From: Microbacterium hydrocarbonoxydans
Lineage (GTDB): Bacteria > Actinomycetota > Actinomycetes > Actinomycetales > Microbacteriaceae
Length of the DNA: 64,000 nt
Assembly (NCBI RefSeq): GCF_000956475.1
Contig: NZ_JYJB01000008.1
Location: 124,001 to 188,000, forward strand
Reading direction: 5' to 3'
Within the stretch, counting starts at the first letter, position 1. Each line of letters opens with the position of its first letter. This document shows positions 54,461-64,000 of the stretch, piece by piece. The notes beneath the pieces are model-generated. The model was not told the DNA's origin. It saw only the letters and a list, made by a program, of their open reading frames with translations, and did no database searches. A program made the position numbers and the translations under genes.

Positions 54461-55816
54461 TCACCCCGCCGTCGCCTTCTCGTAAGCGCGCATCGCCGCC
54501 TGCTGCGCATCTGCCAGCGCATCCTCCGGGGATTTGTCGCCGAGCAGGGCGGCGGTGACGGCGTTGTTCAACTCGTTCTGGATCTCCTGACCGGCCGGCG
54601 AGGATCCGAACGACTGGCCGTAGTCGACCACGTCGTAGTAGGTGGAGATGACCTGGTCGAAGCCGGGGTTGCCGCTGTCGACGACCCACTTGTCCCTGAT
54701 CGCCTTGTCCGCGTCCGGCGACCCGGTGAACAGCCCCGTGTTGATCCCGCCTTCGTCGGCCCGGGTCTTCGCCCGCGCCTCTCCTGCGGCCATCCATGCG
54801 TCGTCCGAGGTGAGACCGATCATCCACGCGCACGCCGCGGCCGGGTTCTTCGCGCCCACGGGCACGACGAACGCGGTGCCCGAGGCGACCGAGAACGGCT
54901 CTCCGTCGGCGTTGCGGAACGGCACCGCCTCGAGGTCGAGCTGATCGACGTAGGGCGAGAGCACGTTCGGATACCACTGGGCGTTCACCTGCGCTCCGAC
55001 CTGCCCGGCGACGAACTGGTTCTTGTCGCCGAAGGTGTCGAACGAGTCGGTGAAGCTCTTCACGGCCGCGAAACCTCCCTGCGCATCCGTGATCTTCTTG
55101 AGCATCTCCATCCCCGCGGTGTTGGCCGGATCGTCGAGGGTCGGGGCGCCCTTGTCGTCGGTGAGGCGTCCGCCCATGCCGAGCACCCACAATCCGCTCT
55201 GCCCCGTCGCGACAGGGTCGAAGCCCAGGCGCGTCGGCACCCCGCCGGACTCCTGATACATGCGGGCTATCGCCGCGAGCAGGACGTCGGGCTTCGACGT
55301 GTCGATCTGGTCGGCGGTGACGCCTGCCTCGTCGAGCACCTTCTTGTTGAGCAGGATCGCGGGCGGCTGGTAGAACTGCGGCACCGCCCACACCGCGTCG
55401 TCGTAGGTCACGTCGTCTACGACGGCCGGGTACCAGTGGTCGCGCGGCGAGACGTCATGCGCCGCGAAGCACTCGTCGAGCGGCATGATGAGCCCCTGCG
55501 CCGCGTAGGTCGTGACGTACTGCCGGTCCATCTGCACGACGTCGGGCACGTCGCCGCTCGCGATGCGCGTGGTGAACTTCTGCGCGTCGAAGGCTGTCGC
55601 GTCGAGGTCGACCTTCACGTCGCCGAGCTCCTCCTCCACGAAGTCGAGGCGCGACTGGCCGACGTCGTCGGCGTTCTCGAAGCCCCAGGCGCGGAGTTCT
55701 CCCGACGGCTTCGCGGTGAAGTCCGCCGAGGACGACGCGGCATCACCAGAGCCCGCACACCCCGAGACCATCAGGACGGATGCCGCGACCAACCCGGCGG
55801 CGACCTTCTTTCGCAT
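54461..55816 (-). CDS. Sugar ABC transporter substrate-binding lipoprotein (mannoside type)
   Basis: 451 residues from ATG 55816, chosen for AAGGAG 6 nt upstream; ATG 55837 overlaps the permease stop (ATGA) and is an alternative adding seven residues. Signal MRKKVAAGLVAASVLMVSGC with lipobox. Family 1 solute-binding protein: GELRAWGFEN, DVVQMDRQYV, VPQFYQPPAILLNKKVLDEAG, VNAQWYPN. Captures the sugar delivered to the two permeases. Confidence 0.92.
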   Translation of the reverse strand: MRKKVAAGLVAASVLMVSGCAGSGDAASSSADFTAKPSGELRAWGFENADDVGQSRLDFVEEELGDVKVDLDATAFDAQKFTTRIASGDVPDVVQMDRQYVTTYAAQGLIMPLDECFAAHDVSPRDHWYPAVVDDVTYDDAVWAVPQFYQPPAILLNKKVLDEAGVTADQIDTSKPDVLLAAIARMYQESGGVPTRLGFDPVATGQSGLWVLGMGGRLTDDKGAPTLDDPANTAGMEMLKKITDAQGGFAAVKSFTDSFDTFGDKNQFVAGQVGAQVNAQWYPNVLSPYVDQLDLEAVPFRNADGEPFSVASGTAFVVPVGAKNPAAACAWMIGLTSDDAWMAAGEARAKTRADEGGINTGLFTGSPDADKAIRDKWVVDSGNPGFDQVISTYYDVVDYGQSFGSSPAGQEIQNELNNAVTAALLGDKSPEDALADAQQAAMRAYEKATAG

Positions 55817-55833
55817 CTTCTTCTCCTTGTCTG

Positions 55834-56814
55834 TCATCCCTTGCGCCCCTGCGTCGCGACGCCTTCGATGAAGTACCTCTGCCCGAAGGCGAAGAGGATC
55901 AGCATGGGCAGCGTGACGAGCAGGGACGCGACCATCACGTACTGGTAGTCGCCGTGTCCGCCGGCGGTGGGGCTGTACTTCGTCATCGCGTACGCGATTC
56001 CGAGAGGGGCCGTGAAGTCTTCGGGCGAACCCGCGTTGAGGTAGATCAGCGCGGCCTGCAGGTTGTTCCAGCTGGCCTGGAACTCGAACAGGAACACGAT
56101 CACGAACGACGGCACCGAGAGCGGCATCGCGATGCGCCAGAACAGCCCCCAGTAGCTCGCACCGTCCAGACGCGCCGCCTCGAACAGCTCGCGCGGCAGG
56201 CCCAGGAAGAACTGCCGCTGCAGGAAGATGTAGAACGCCGAGCCGAACAGGTTCATGCCCCACAGCGGCACCCACGTGCCCAGCATCCCGGACTGCTTCC
56301 AGATGAGGTAGATCGGGATCATCGTGACCGCGCCCGGCAGCATCATGGTCGCCAGCACGAGTCCGAACAGCAGACCGCGCCCCGGGAAACGGAAGTACGC
56401 GAAGCCGAAGGCGACGATCGAGCTCGACACCGCCACGGCGCCGGCGGCGAGGAGCGCGATGGCGACGCTGTTCCACAGCCAGCTCAGCAGCGGCAGCTGC
56501 TCCCACACCTCGGCGTAGTTCTGCGGGGTGAAGGTCTTCGGGATCAGCGCGTTGTCGAAGACCTCCCCACGAGGCTTGAGGCTCGCCGCGAGAAGCCAGG
56601 CGAACGGATACAGGAAGAGCACCGAGAACGCGAGCAGCGCGCCGGCGCGGATCACGCGACCGGCGAACCCGCCGGTGCGCGCGCCGCGTGCGCGACGAAG
56701 TCGCACCACCCGGCGCGGCCGACGATGCGGCTCGCGCGGAACCGTGACCAGGACGGTGTCGAGTTCCGGATCCGGCCCCGCGGAGGGCGGAAGCGGACGA
56801 TAGGTCGTGCTCAT
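55834..56814 (-). CDS. Sugar ABC transporter permease (MalG-like)
   Basis: 326 residues from ATG 56814 (ATGA overlap with the upstream permease). The first 55 residues are an Arg/Pro-rich cytosolic extension (REPHRRPRRVVRLRRARGAR), longer than usual. Six helices; EAA loop EAARLDGASYWGLFWRIAMP. Partner of the MalF-like permease. Confidence 0.92.
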   Translation of the reverse strand: MSTTYRPLPPSAGPDPELDTVLVTVPREPHRRPRRVVRLRRARGARTGGFAGRVIRAGALLAFSVLFLYPFAWLLAASLKPRGEVFDNALIPKTFTPQNYAEVWEQLPLLSWLWNSVAIALLAAGAVAVSSSIVAFGFAYFRFPGRGLLFGLVLATMMLPGAVTMIPIYLIWKQSGMLGTWVPLWGMNLFGSAFYIFLQRQFFLGLPRELFEAARLDGASYWGLFWRIAMPLSVPSFVIVFLFEFQASWNNLQAALIYLNAGSPEDFTAPLGIAYAMTKYSPTAGGHGDYQYVMVASLLVTLPMLILFAFGQRYFIEGVATQGRKG

Positions 56815-57776
56815 CGCTGCTCTCCCTCGTAGTACACGAAGCGGTTGCCGAACTTCACCTGGACCATGGTGATGACGAGGATGATCACGAACAGCAGCCA
56901 GGCCATCGCGGCTGCGAACCCGAAGTCGAACTGCCGGAACGCCTGCTGGAAGAGGTAGATCGCGTAGAACAGCGAGGCCTCGGGCGAGGAGTTGCTCTGG
57001 TCCCGCCAGAACAGGACGTATGCCTGGTCGAACACCTGGAACGCCGCGATCGACAGGACGATGACGTTGAAGAACATCGCCCCGGAGATCATGGGGAGCG
57101 TGATGGCGAAGAACCTGCGCACCGCCCCTGCCCCGTCGAGGGAGGCGACTTCGTAGAGCTCGACCGGAACGTTCTTGAGTGCGGCCAGGAAGATCACCAT
57201 CGTCCCGGCGACCGTCCACAGGGTCATCAGCACGATGCTCGGCTTGATCCACGCCGGATCGACGAGCCACTGCGGGCCGTTGATGCCGAACAGCCGCAGG
57301 AACTGGTTCACCGCACCCGTGTTCCCGTTGAGCAGGAGGAAGAACATCGAGGCCGTGGCGACGGCCGGTGTCATCTTCGGCAGGTAGTAGAGGGTGCGGA
57401 AGACACCCGCCCCTCGGCGCACTCCGGCGAGCAGCAGGGCCAGGCCGAGCGCCACGGCGATCTCCAGGGGCACCGCCATCACGGCGTAGAAGAGGGTGTT
57501 CGCCAGCGACGTCGCGACCCGGGGGTCGTCGAACAGATTGGCGTAGTTCGCGAAGCCGATCGGGCGGGCGGCGCCGGTGGCGAGGTTGTAGCTCGAGAAG
57601 GAGATGACGAGGCTGTAGATCATCGCTCCGGCGGTGAACACGAGGAAGCCTATGATCCAGGGCGAGATGAAGAGATAGCCGGCCAGCGCCTCTCTGCGGT
57701 CGTAGCCCGTCTTGCCCCGTCGGGCGCGCTCGAGACTCTTCTCGGGGTCGCGGGCACGCAGAGCACGGAGTGACAT
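56811..57776 (-). CDS. Sugar ABC transporter permease (MalF-like)
   Basis: 321 residues. Six helices; EAA-like loop VASLDGAGAVRRFFAITLP. First gene of the mannoside operon permease-permease-binding protein-mannosidase. An AGAAGCGCTTCT palindrome lies 12 bp upstream, suggesting LacI-type control. No ATPase gene in the operon. Confidence 0.92.
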   Translation of the reverse strand: MSLRALRARDPEKSLERARRGKTGYDRREALAGYLFISPWIIGFLVFTAGAMIYSLVISFSSYNLATGAARPIGFANYANLFDDPRVATSLANTLFYAVMAVPLEIAVALGLALLLAGVRRGAGVFRTLYYLPKMTPAVATASMFFLLLNGNTGAVNQFLRLFGINGPQWLVDPAWIKPSIVLMTLWTVAGTMVIFLAALKNVPVELYEVASLDGAGAVRRFFAITLPMISGAMFFNVIVLSIAAFQVFDQAYVLFWRDQSNSSPEASLFYAIYLFQQAFRQFDFGFAAAMAWLLFVIILVITMVQVKFGNRFVYYEGEQR

Positions 57777-57787
57777 GTCGGGACTCT

Positions 57788-57799
57788 AGAAGCGCTTCT
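57788..57799. promoter_or_regulatory. LacI-type operator AGAAGCGCTTCT
   Basis: Perfect 12-bp palindrome with the central CG typical of LacI-family operators, 12 bp upstream of the mannoside permease start. Sits where the 5' UTR or start of transcription would be. Confidence 0.55.
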
Positions 57800-57931
57800 C
57801 GGTTCTCGCTCGGGGCTTGAAACCTGTCGAGAACTGTGCTTCTGCGAGGGCGGTCGCGCGGCCCCGCTCAGGGCGAGTCCGTAGACTCGCCGGGTGGCGC
57901 GGCATCCGCGCGGAAAGGGAACGGCGAGACA

Positions 57932-58573
57932 GTGCGGGCACGAGCGGTCTTCGGCGCCTTGCGCGTCACCGCGGCGATCGTGTGCACGATCGCGCTCGTG
58001 CATCGGCTGTTCTGGGGGCTGAGCTCGCGGACCATCGCGGGCGAGAACTTCTTCGCCTATCTGACGGTCGAGTCGAACTGCGCGCTGGTGGCCGTGCTGC
58101 TGATCGGCACCGCCCTCGCGTTCACGAGATCAGCGGACCCTCGCTGGTTCACCGTCGCACTGGCCCTCGTCCTCACGTGGACCATCACCGCCGGACTCGC
58201 GTTCGCATTGATCGTGTGGCAGGCCGGCATCCGCGGCATCCGCGTCGACGTGCCCTGGTCCGATCAGGTGCTGCACTTCTGGCTGCCCGCGTGCACCGCG
58301 ATCGCATGGGTGCTCACCCCTGGCCACCGTCGCGTGACGTGGTGGATCGTGCCGTCGTCGCTCGCCTTCCCGCTCCTGTGGGGCGGTGTGACGATGTGGC
58401 GAGGACCCCTCGTCGGCTGGTACCCGTACTACTTCCTCGACCCTCGGCAGGTGTCGGGCATTCCAGAGTTCCTCATCACGAGCGCCGTGGCGCTGGCGAT
58501 CTTCGCCCTCGTGGCCTGCGTCCTCGTGCTGATCAGCCGGATGCCGCAGGTCACGCTGCGGCGGGCTGCATGA
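57932..58573 (+). CDS. Pr6Pr-like integral membrane protein
   Basis: 213 residues from GTG 57932. Six hydrophobic helices with YLTVESNCALVAVLL, the DQVLHFWLPACTAIAWV block and GWYPYYFLDPRQVSG, which is characteristic of the Pr6Pr family. Function unknown. Its last 23 bp overlap the end of the convergent amine oxidase gene. Confidence 0.8.
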   Translation: MRARAVFGALRVTAAIVCTIALVHRLFWGLSSRTIAGENFFAYLTVESNCALVAVLLIGTALAFTRSADPRWFTVALALVLTWTITAGLAFALIVWQAGIRGIRVDVPWSDQVLHFWLPACTAIAWVLTPGHRRVTWWIVPSSLAFPLLWGGVTMWRGPLVGWYPYYFLDPRQVSGIPEFLITSAVALAIFALVACVLVLISRMPQVTLRRAA

Positions 58574-59921
58574 ACGTCGCGAGCGCCGCCATCGCCGCCG
58601 CCCGAGCGGCGGCGTCGTCGAGCGCCGCGAACTCCGCGGCATCCGCTCCCCCGACGATGCCGACCATGATCGCGTCTCCCGTGACCGGCGCGAGGTTGAA
58701 CCACGTGCGGATCTTCTGGTCTCCGCCGACCGCATGCCAGATCGTCGCCTCGGTGTCGATGAGCGGCTCGTCGAAACGCAGCCACACGGTCTCGATGAAC
58801 CCCATGCCCAGCTCGGCGATCGCACCACGCTGAGCGAACGGCAGCTTGGGGGCGAACTCGATGCCATCGCTCTGCAGCACCCCGAGCGGAACCGTGATGA
58901 TGACGCGGTCGAACGACAGCGACTCGCCGGTCGCTATGCCCAGGCTCACGCCCGCGTCGTCGTAGGCGACGCGTGAGACGGCCGATGACAGGCTCACCTT
59001 GACGCCGTCGACGAGCTGGGCGAGCACGGCTCCGAGGTCGCCCAGGACGGCGGTGCGGGCATCGGGCGGCAGCATCGGCGGGAACCAAGAGGACGCCTGA
59101 TCGGCGTCGGGGCCGGCGGATGCCGCGACGTAGGCCAGCAGCGCGGCGAGGCCCGGCTCTGCGGGATCGGCGCCGGCATCCGCAAGGGCCTGAGCGAGGG
59201 AGATGTCGGCGGGCAGCGCCTGAGCCGCGGTGATCGCGTCGGCGATGGGCTGAGTCGATGGGGCGGCGACCTCGCCCTCGGCCGAAATCCACATCGGGGT
59301 CTCGAGCACACCTGTGCGGATGTCGAGCGCGTTCAGCTGCTCACTGAGGTCGGTATCGTCGGCGCCGATCAGCCAACCGCCGAGCTGGGCGGGCACGGGC
59401 CAGAGCTCGTCGTCGACGATGCTCTGCACGCGGCCGCCGATCCGGTCCCGTGATTCGAACACCGTGAGCACCAGGCCTGTCGAGGCGAGACGGGACGCGG
59501 CTGCGGCCCCTGCGAGCCCGGCGCCGACGATTGCGACGCGCTCGCCCGCCCCGGCCGCAGCCAGCAGCTCCTCGGCCGCACGGGTGCCGGAGCGGAGGGC
59601 GCCCGCCATCGTGCCAGGAGCATCCGCGTCGGTCGCCTCGCCGGCGAAGAACAGCCGGTCGCGGATCGACGTGGCGAGGGCATCGCGCGATGCGCTCTGC
59701 ACCCCGACCGGGGTGAAGCTCGCCGCGCCCAGCGCCGAGGGATCGGTCGACCAGGCGCTCCGCGCGAAGGCGACGGGTGCGGGGCCGCCCCCGGTCGGGG
59801 TCGGCGAGGGCGAGCGATCGGGCGTGGGAGTGGGCGCCGGCTCTGGTGTGCAGGAGGCGAGAAGCACCCCGATCACGCCGGCTCCGGCGCCGACCAGCAG
59901 AGTGCGACGCGTCATCTTCAT
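58551..59921 (-). CDS. Flavin-dependent amine oxidase (exported lipoprotein)
   Basis: 456 residues. N-terminus MKMTRRTLLVGAGAGVIG is Tat-like (RR) and followed by lipobox LLASC and a Pro/Thr-rich linker. FAD-binding motif VAIVGAGLAGAAAASRL is near residue 127, then FESRDRIGGRVQS, and the C-terminal EATIWHAVGGD region. Oxidises an amine outside the cell with release of H2O2; substrate unknown. Many related enzymes place the GxGxxG at the very N-terminus; here it follows an extra 120-residue segment. Confidence 0.88.
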   Translation of the reverse strand: MKMTRRTLLVGAGAGVIGVLLASCTPEPAPTPTPDRSPSPTPTGGGPAPVAFARSAWSTDPSALGAASFTPVGVQSASRDALATSIRDRLFFAGEATDADAPGTMAGALRSGTRAAEELLAAAGAGERVAIVGAGLAGAAAASRLASTGLVLTVFESRDRIGGRVQSIVDDELWPVPAQLGGWLIGADDTDLSEQLNALDIRTGVLETPMWISAEGEVAAPSTQPIADAITAAQALPADISLAQALADAGADPAEPGLAALLAYVAASAGPDADQASSWFPPMLPPDARTAVLGDLGAVLAQLVDGVKVSLSSAVSRVAYDDAGVSLGIATGESLSFDRVIITVPLGVLQSDGIEFAPKLPFAQRGAIAELGMGFIETVWLRFDEPLIDTEATIWHAVGGDQKIRTWFNLAPVTGDAIMVGIVGGADAAEFAALDDAAARAAAMAALATFMQPAAA

Positions 59922-59954
59922 CGTGACGCAACGATACCGCGCCCGCCGGAGGGA

Positions 59955-60386
59955 TCAGTCGCGCGAGCGCGGATTCCAGAGGACGATCTCGGTGGAGCGG
60001 CGGATGCGGCGCCCCGTCGGCACCGGGACGACCCCTGCAGAACCGGCCGCGAAGACGCGGACGCCCGGGCGGTTCTCGCGCTCGGCGCGCAGCGCGGCCT
60101 CGAGGCTCGAGACCTGCCGGCGCAGCATCCGGTTCTCGTCTTCCAGATCGAGCAGCCGCGCGATCGCCGGCAGGCTCATCCCCTCGGAGGAGAGCTGGGC
60201 GACCTCGCGGAGCTGCTCGATGTTGCGGGTCGAATAGCGCCGCGAGCCGCCGGTCGTACGACCGGGGACCACGAGGCCGATCCGGTCGTACTGACGCAGC
60301 GTCTGCGGGTGCATGCCGGCGAGCTCGGCGGCCACGGCGATCGCGAAGACCGGGGTGTCGGCATCCATTCCGCGCTGCTCAGCCAT
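59955..60386 (-). CDS. hspR: HspR, MerR-type heat-shock repressor
   Basis: 143 residues from ATG 60386 (GGTGA upstream). MerR HTH: FAIAVAAELAGMHPQTLRQYDRIGLVVPGRTTGGSRRYS, then a coiled coil (DLEDENRMLRRQVSSLEAALRAE) and a basic tail. Represses dnaK operons by binding HAIR elements; one lies in the dnaK promoter here. Last gene of dnaK-grpE-dnaJ-hspR. Confidence 0.95.
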   Translation of the reverse strand: MAEQRGMDADTPVFAIAVAAELAGMHPQTLRQYDRIGLVVPGRTTGGSRRYSTRNIEQLREVAQLSSEGMSLPAIARLLDLEDENRMLRRQVSSLEAALRAERENRPGVRVFAAGSAGVVPVPTGRRIRRSTEIVLWNPRSRD

Positions 60387-60404
60387 GGCGTTCACCCGCA
60401 CGCA

Positions 60405-61385
60405 TCATCGCCGGGCCTTCGACATGAGGTCGGCTCGCGGGTTCTCGTCGGGCTCCAGTTCGTGGAACCTCTCGAGAGCCTCGCGCGCCGCCTCGTCGAG
60501 GTGCGACGGCACCGCGACCTGGAGCTCGGCGAGGAGGTCGCCGGTGCCCTTGGTCGTGGTGATGCCGCGTCCCTTGACGCGCAGCACGCGACCCGAGGGC
60601 GTGCCGGGGGCGACCCGGAGCTTGACCGTGTCGCCGCCCAGCGTGGGCACCTCGATCGTGGCGCCGAGCGCAGCCTCGGTGAACGTCACCGGGACCACGA
60701 CGCGGAGGTTCAGGCCTTCGCGGGTGAAGACCGGGTGCGGGCGCACCGTGATCTGCACCACGATGTCGCCGTTCTCCCCGCCGTCCGGCGAGGGGCGCCC
60801 GCGTCCGCGCAGCTTGATCTTCTGCCCGTCGGCGACGCCCGCCGGGATCTTCACCTTGAACGGACGCCCGTCCTCCCCCTGCAGAGAGATGGTCTCTCCC
60901 TGCGCGGCGGTGGCGAAGTCGATCGTCGTGCGTGCGGTGACGTCGGCGCCGCGCTGCGGACCGCCGTAACCGCGGAATCCGCCCGATGTGCGCCCGAAGC
61001 CGCCGGTGCCGAAGCCTCCGGAGCCCTGGTTGAACATCGAGAAGATGTCCTCGAAGTCGGCGGTCTGCCCGCGGCCCTGCTGGCCGAACCGGCTGAAGAC
61101 GTCTTCGAAGCCGCCCGCGCCCTGGCCACCCGCGGTGAAGCGGGCGCCCGAGCCCATCGCGCGGATCTCGTCGTACTCCTTGCGCTGTTCAGCATCCGAC
61201 AGCACCGAGTAGGCCTCGCTGATCTCCTTGAACTTCGCCTCGGCGGTGGCGTCACCCTGATTGGAATCGGGGTGATACTTGCGCGCGAGCTTGCGATAGG
61301 TCTTCTTGAGATCGGCGTCGCTGACGTCCTTCGTGACCCCGAGGGACTTGTAGAAGTCCTTGTCGAACCAGTCCTGGCTAGCCAT
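60405..61385 (-). CDS. dnaJ: DnaJ-class co-chaperone without zinc finger
   Basis: 326 residues. J domain with HPD (KYHPDSN) at the N-terminus, Gly/Phe-rich linker (about 80-140), then substrate-binding domains from TARTTIDFATAAQGE. The four CxxCxGxG zinc motifs are absent, so it is a type II (CbpA-like) protein. Stimulates DnaK ATPase. Starts 7 bp after grpE. Confidence 0.94.
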   Translation of the reverse strand: MASQDWFDKDFYKSLGVTKDVSDADLKKTYRKLARKYHPDSNQGDATAEAKFKEISEAYSVLSDAEQRKEYDEIRAMGSGARFTAGGQGAGGFEDVFSRFGQQGRGQTADFEDIFSMFNQGSGGFGTGGFGRTSGGFRGYGGPQRGADVTARTTIDFATAAQGETISLQGEDGRPFKVKIPAGVADGQKIKLRGRGRPSPDGGENGDIVVQITVRPHPVFTREGLNLRVVVPVTFTEAALGATIEVPTLGGDTVKLRVAPGTPSGRVLRVKGRGITTTKGTGDLLAELQVAVPSHLDEAAREALERFHELEPDENPRADLMSKARR

Positions 61386-61392
61386 CGGTCCC

Positions 61393-62025
61393 CTACTCAG
61401 CAGGTACTGCGACGACGACCTTCGCGGGACGCAGCTCGACGTCGCCGAGCCGGTAGCCGACCTCGACGACCTCGAGGATCGTCGTCTTCTCGGCGCCAGG
61501 GGTGGGCTGCTGGAAGATCGCCTCGTGCTGCTGCGGGTCGAACTCGTCGCCCGCCTCGCCGTACGAGACGACGCCGAGGCGCTCGACCACTGCCCGCACC
61601 TTCTCGGCGATCACGGCGAAGGGCGTGCCCTCGACCAGATCGCCGTGCTGGGCGGCGCGGGCCAGATCGTCGAGCACCGGGATGAGGCCCTTGGCGGCCT
61701 CTCCCTTCGCGCGCTCGATGTCGGTCTGGCGCTGCTCCTCGGTGCGGCGGCGGTAGTTCGCGTACTCGGCCTGAAGGCGCTTGAGGTCGTTCAGCAGGGT
61801 CGCCTCGGCGTCGGCGATCGCGGCATCCTCTGCGGCGGCCTCGTCGGTCTGCTCGGCGTTCAGGATGTCGTCGACCGTGAGTGCTTCGACGGGCTCAGCA
61901 GCCCAGTCGTCGGCGCCTTCGGCGGCCCTGGCCTCATCGGAATCCGGGTTCTGCGGCGCGGGGCCGGATGCCTGAGCATCCGACCCCTCCGGAACCTCGT
62001 TCTCTTCGAAGTTCTTGTCCGTCAT
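61393..62025 (-). CDS. grpE: GrpE nucleotide exchange factor
   Basis: 210 residues. Acidic, low-complexity N-terminal 70, then the long helix LKRLQAEYANYRRRTEEQRQ, and the beta domain ending HEAIFQQPTPGAEKTTILEVVEVGYRL. Releases ADP from DnaK. 2 bp from dnaK. Confidence 0.96.
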   Translation of the reverse strand: MTDKNFEENEVPEGSDAQASGPAPQNPDSDEARAAEGADDWAAEPVEALTVDDILNAEQTDEAAAEDAAIADAEATLLNDLKRLQAEYANYRRRTEEQRQTDIERAKGEAAKGLIPVLDDLARAAQHGDLVEGTPFAVIAEKVRAVVERLGVVSYGEAGDEFDPQQHEAIFQQPTPGAEKTTILEVVEVGYRLGDVELRPAKVVVAVPAE

Positions 62026-62027
62026 GA

Positions 62028-63926
<1,899 letters not shown>

Positions 63927-63935
63927 TCAGGGAAA

Positions 63936-63983
63936 CCTGAGTCGCGATGACTCAACTGTACTCCGGGGCGGGGATGCTGTCAA
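63936..63983 (-). promoter_or_regulatory. dnaK promoter with HAIR (HspR-binding) element
   Basis: Minus-strand TTGACA (63978-63983) and TACAGT (63955-63960) are 17 nt apart. The HAIR-like inverted repeat, plus-strand CCTGAGT-N7-ACTCAAC at 63936-63956, overlaps the edge of the -10 and differs from CTTGAGT-N7-ACTCAAG at one base per arm. Confidence 0.8.
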
Positions 63984-64000
63984 GAAAAGTTGATATGGGA

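Noticed and set aside
61884..61898. CTTCGACGGGCTCAG in grpE resembling the REP-like family
   Set aside because: Encodes AEPVEA in the ordinary acidic grpE N-terminus; one mismatch and no hairpin partner, so chance is likely.

Overview
The window is a high-GC, gene-dense chromosomal segment. Its signature genes (HspR-type heat-shock locus, DUF222/HNH endonuclease, NCS2 and AzgA purine permeases, LacI/DeoR-style sugar ABC loci, DUF4190 membrane proteins, apparently leaderless starts) point to a Gram-positive actinobacterium, most likely Microbacteriaceae and Microbacterium-like. This is inferred from gene content and composition, not from a database search. No rRNA, tRNA, CRISPR array, IS element or prophage was seen.

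Layout. 1-353: end of an SDR oxidoreductase. 388-3819 (minus): urate operon uraD-uraH-uricase-permease. 4148-6878 (minus): coaBC, a CitE-like lyase and a BCP peroxiredoxin. 6933-8198: a membrane metallopeptidase-like protein. 8337-13023: xdhA-xdhB-xdhC. 13089-22509: glycan-uptake locus with a DeoR regulator, sugar ABC transporter, two uncharacterised TIM-barrel-like proteins, a ROK kinase and a secreted GH20 hexosaminidase. 22622-23247: VapBC-like toxin-antitoxin. 23411-28993: a second molybdenum hydroxylase (XdhC-like, FAD subunit, fused FeS/Mo subunit, MocA-like). 29155-31326 (minus): AzgA purine permease and guanine deaminase. 31566-34749: Mo-binding HTH regulator and modABC. 34794-39997: moaA, moaE, moeB-rhodanese, moaD, moeA, moaC, mog, then a TANGO2/NRDE protein and a 49-codon small gene. 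41056-51321: mixed regulators, small membrane proteins, two glycosyltransferases, a frameshifted gene, a DUF222/HNH protein and a MarR pair. 51360-57776 (minus): alpha-mannosidase with its ABC transporter. 57932-59921: Pr6Pr-like membrane protein and amine oxidase. 59955-63884 (minus): dnaK-grpE-dnaJ-hspR.

How it works together. From about 388 to 40,700 the genes form a nearly self-sufficient purine and molybdenum island. Guanine is deaminated, xanthine is oxidised by Mo-dependent dehydrogenase(s), and urate is converted through 5-hydroxyisourate and OHCU to allantoin. modABC imports molybdate, moa/moe/mog genes build the cofactor, and MocA/XdhC proteins tailor and insert it. A 15-bp palindrome TTCCG-N5-CGGAA recurs in the promoters of the urate operon, xdhABC, the modE-like gene (16-bp version) and the orphan 49-codon gene, suggesting one regulon. 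The second hydroxylase operon carries a different repeat (AGTCCGA) around its -35.

The most unusual sequence-level observations are these: a 59-bp tandem duplication between modB and modC that creates two 20-codon ORFs chained by ATGA overlaps; an 80-bp inverted-repeat element found both between genes and inside the reading frame of a FAD subunit; the orphan 49-codon gene under the purine palindrome; and paired operators in front of self-contained DeoR and TetR loci.
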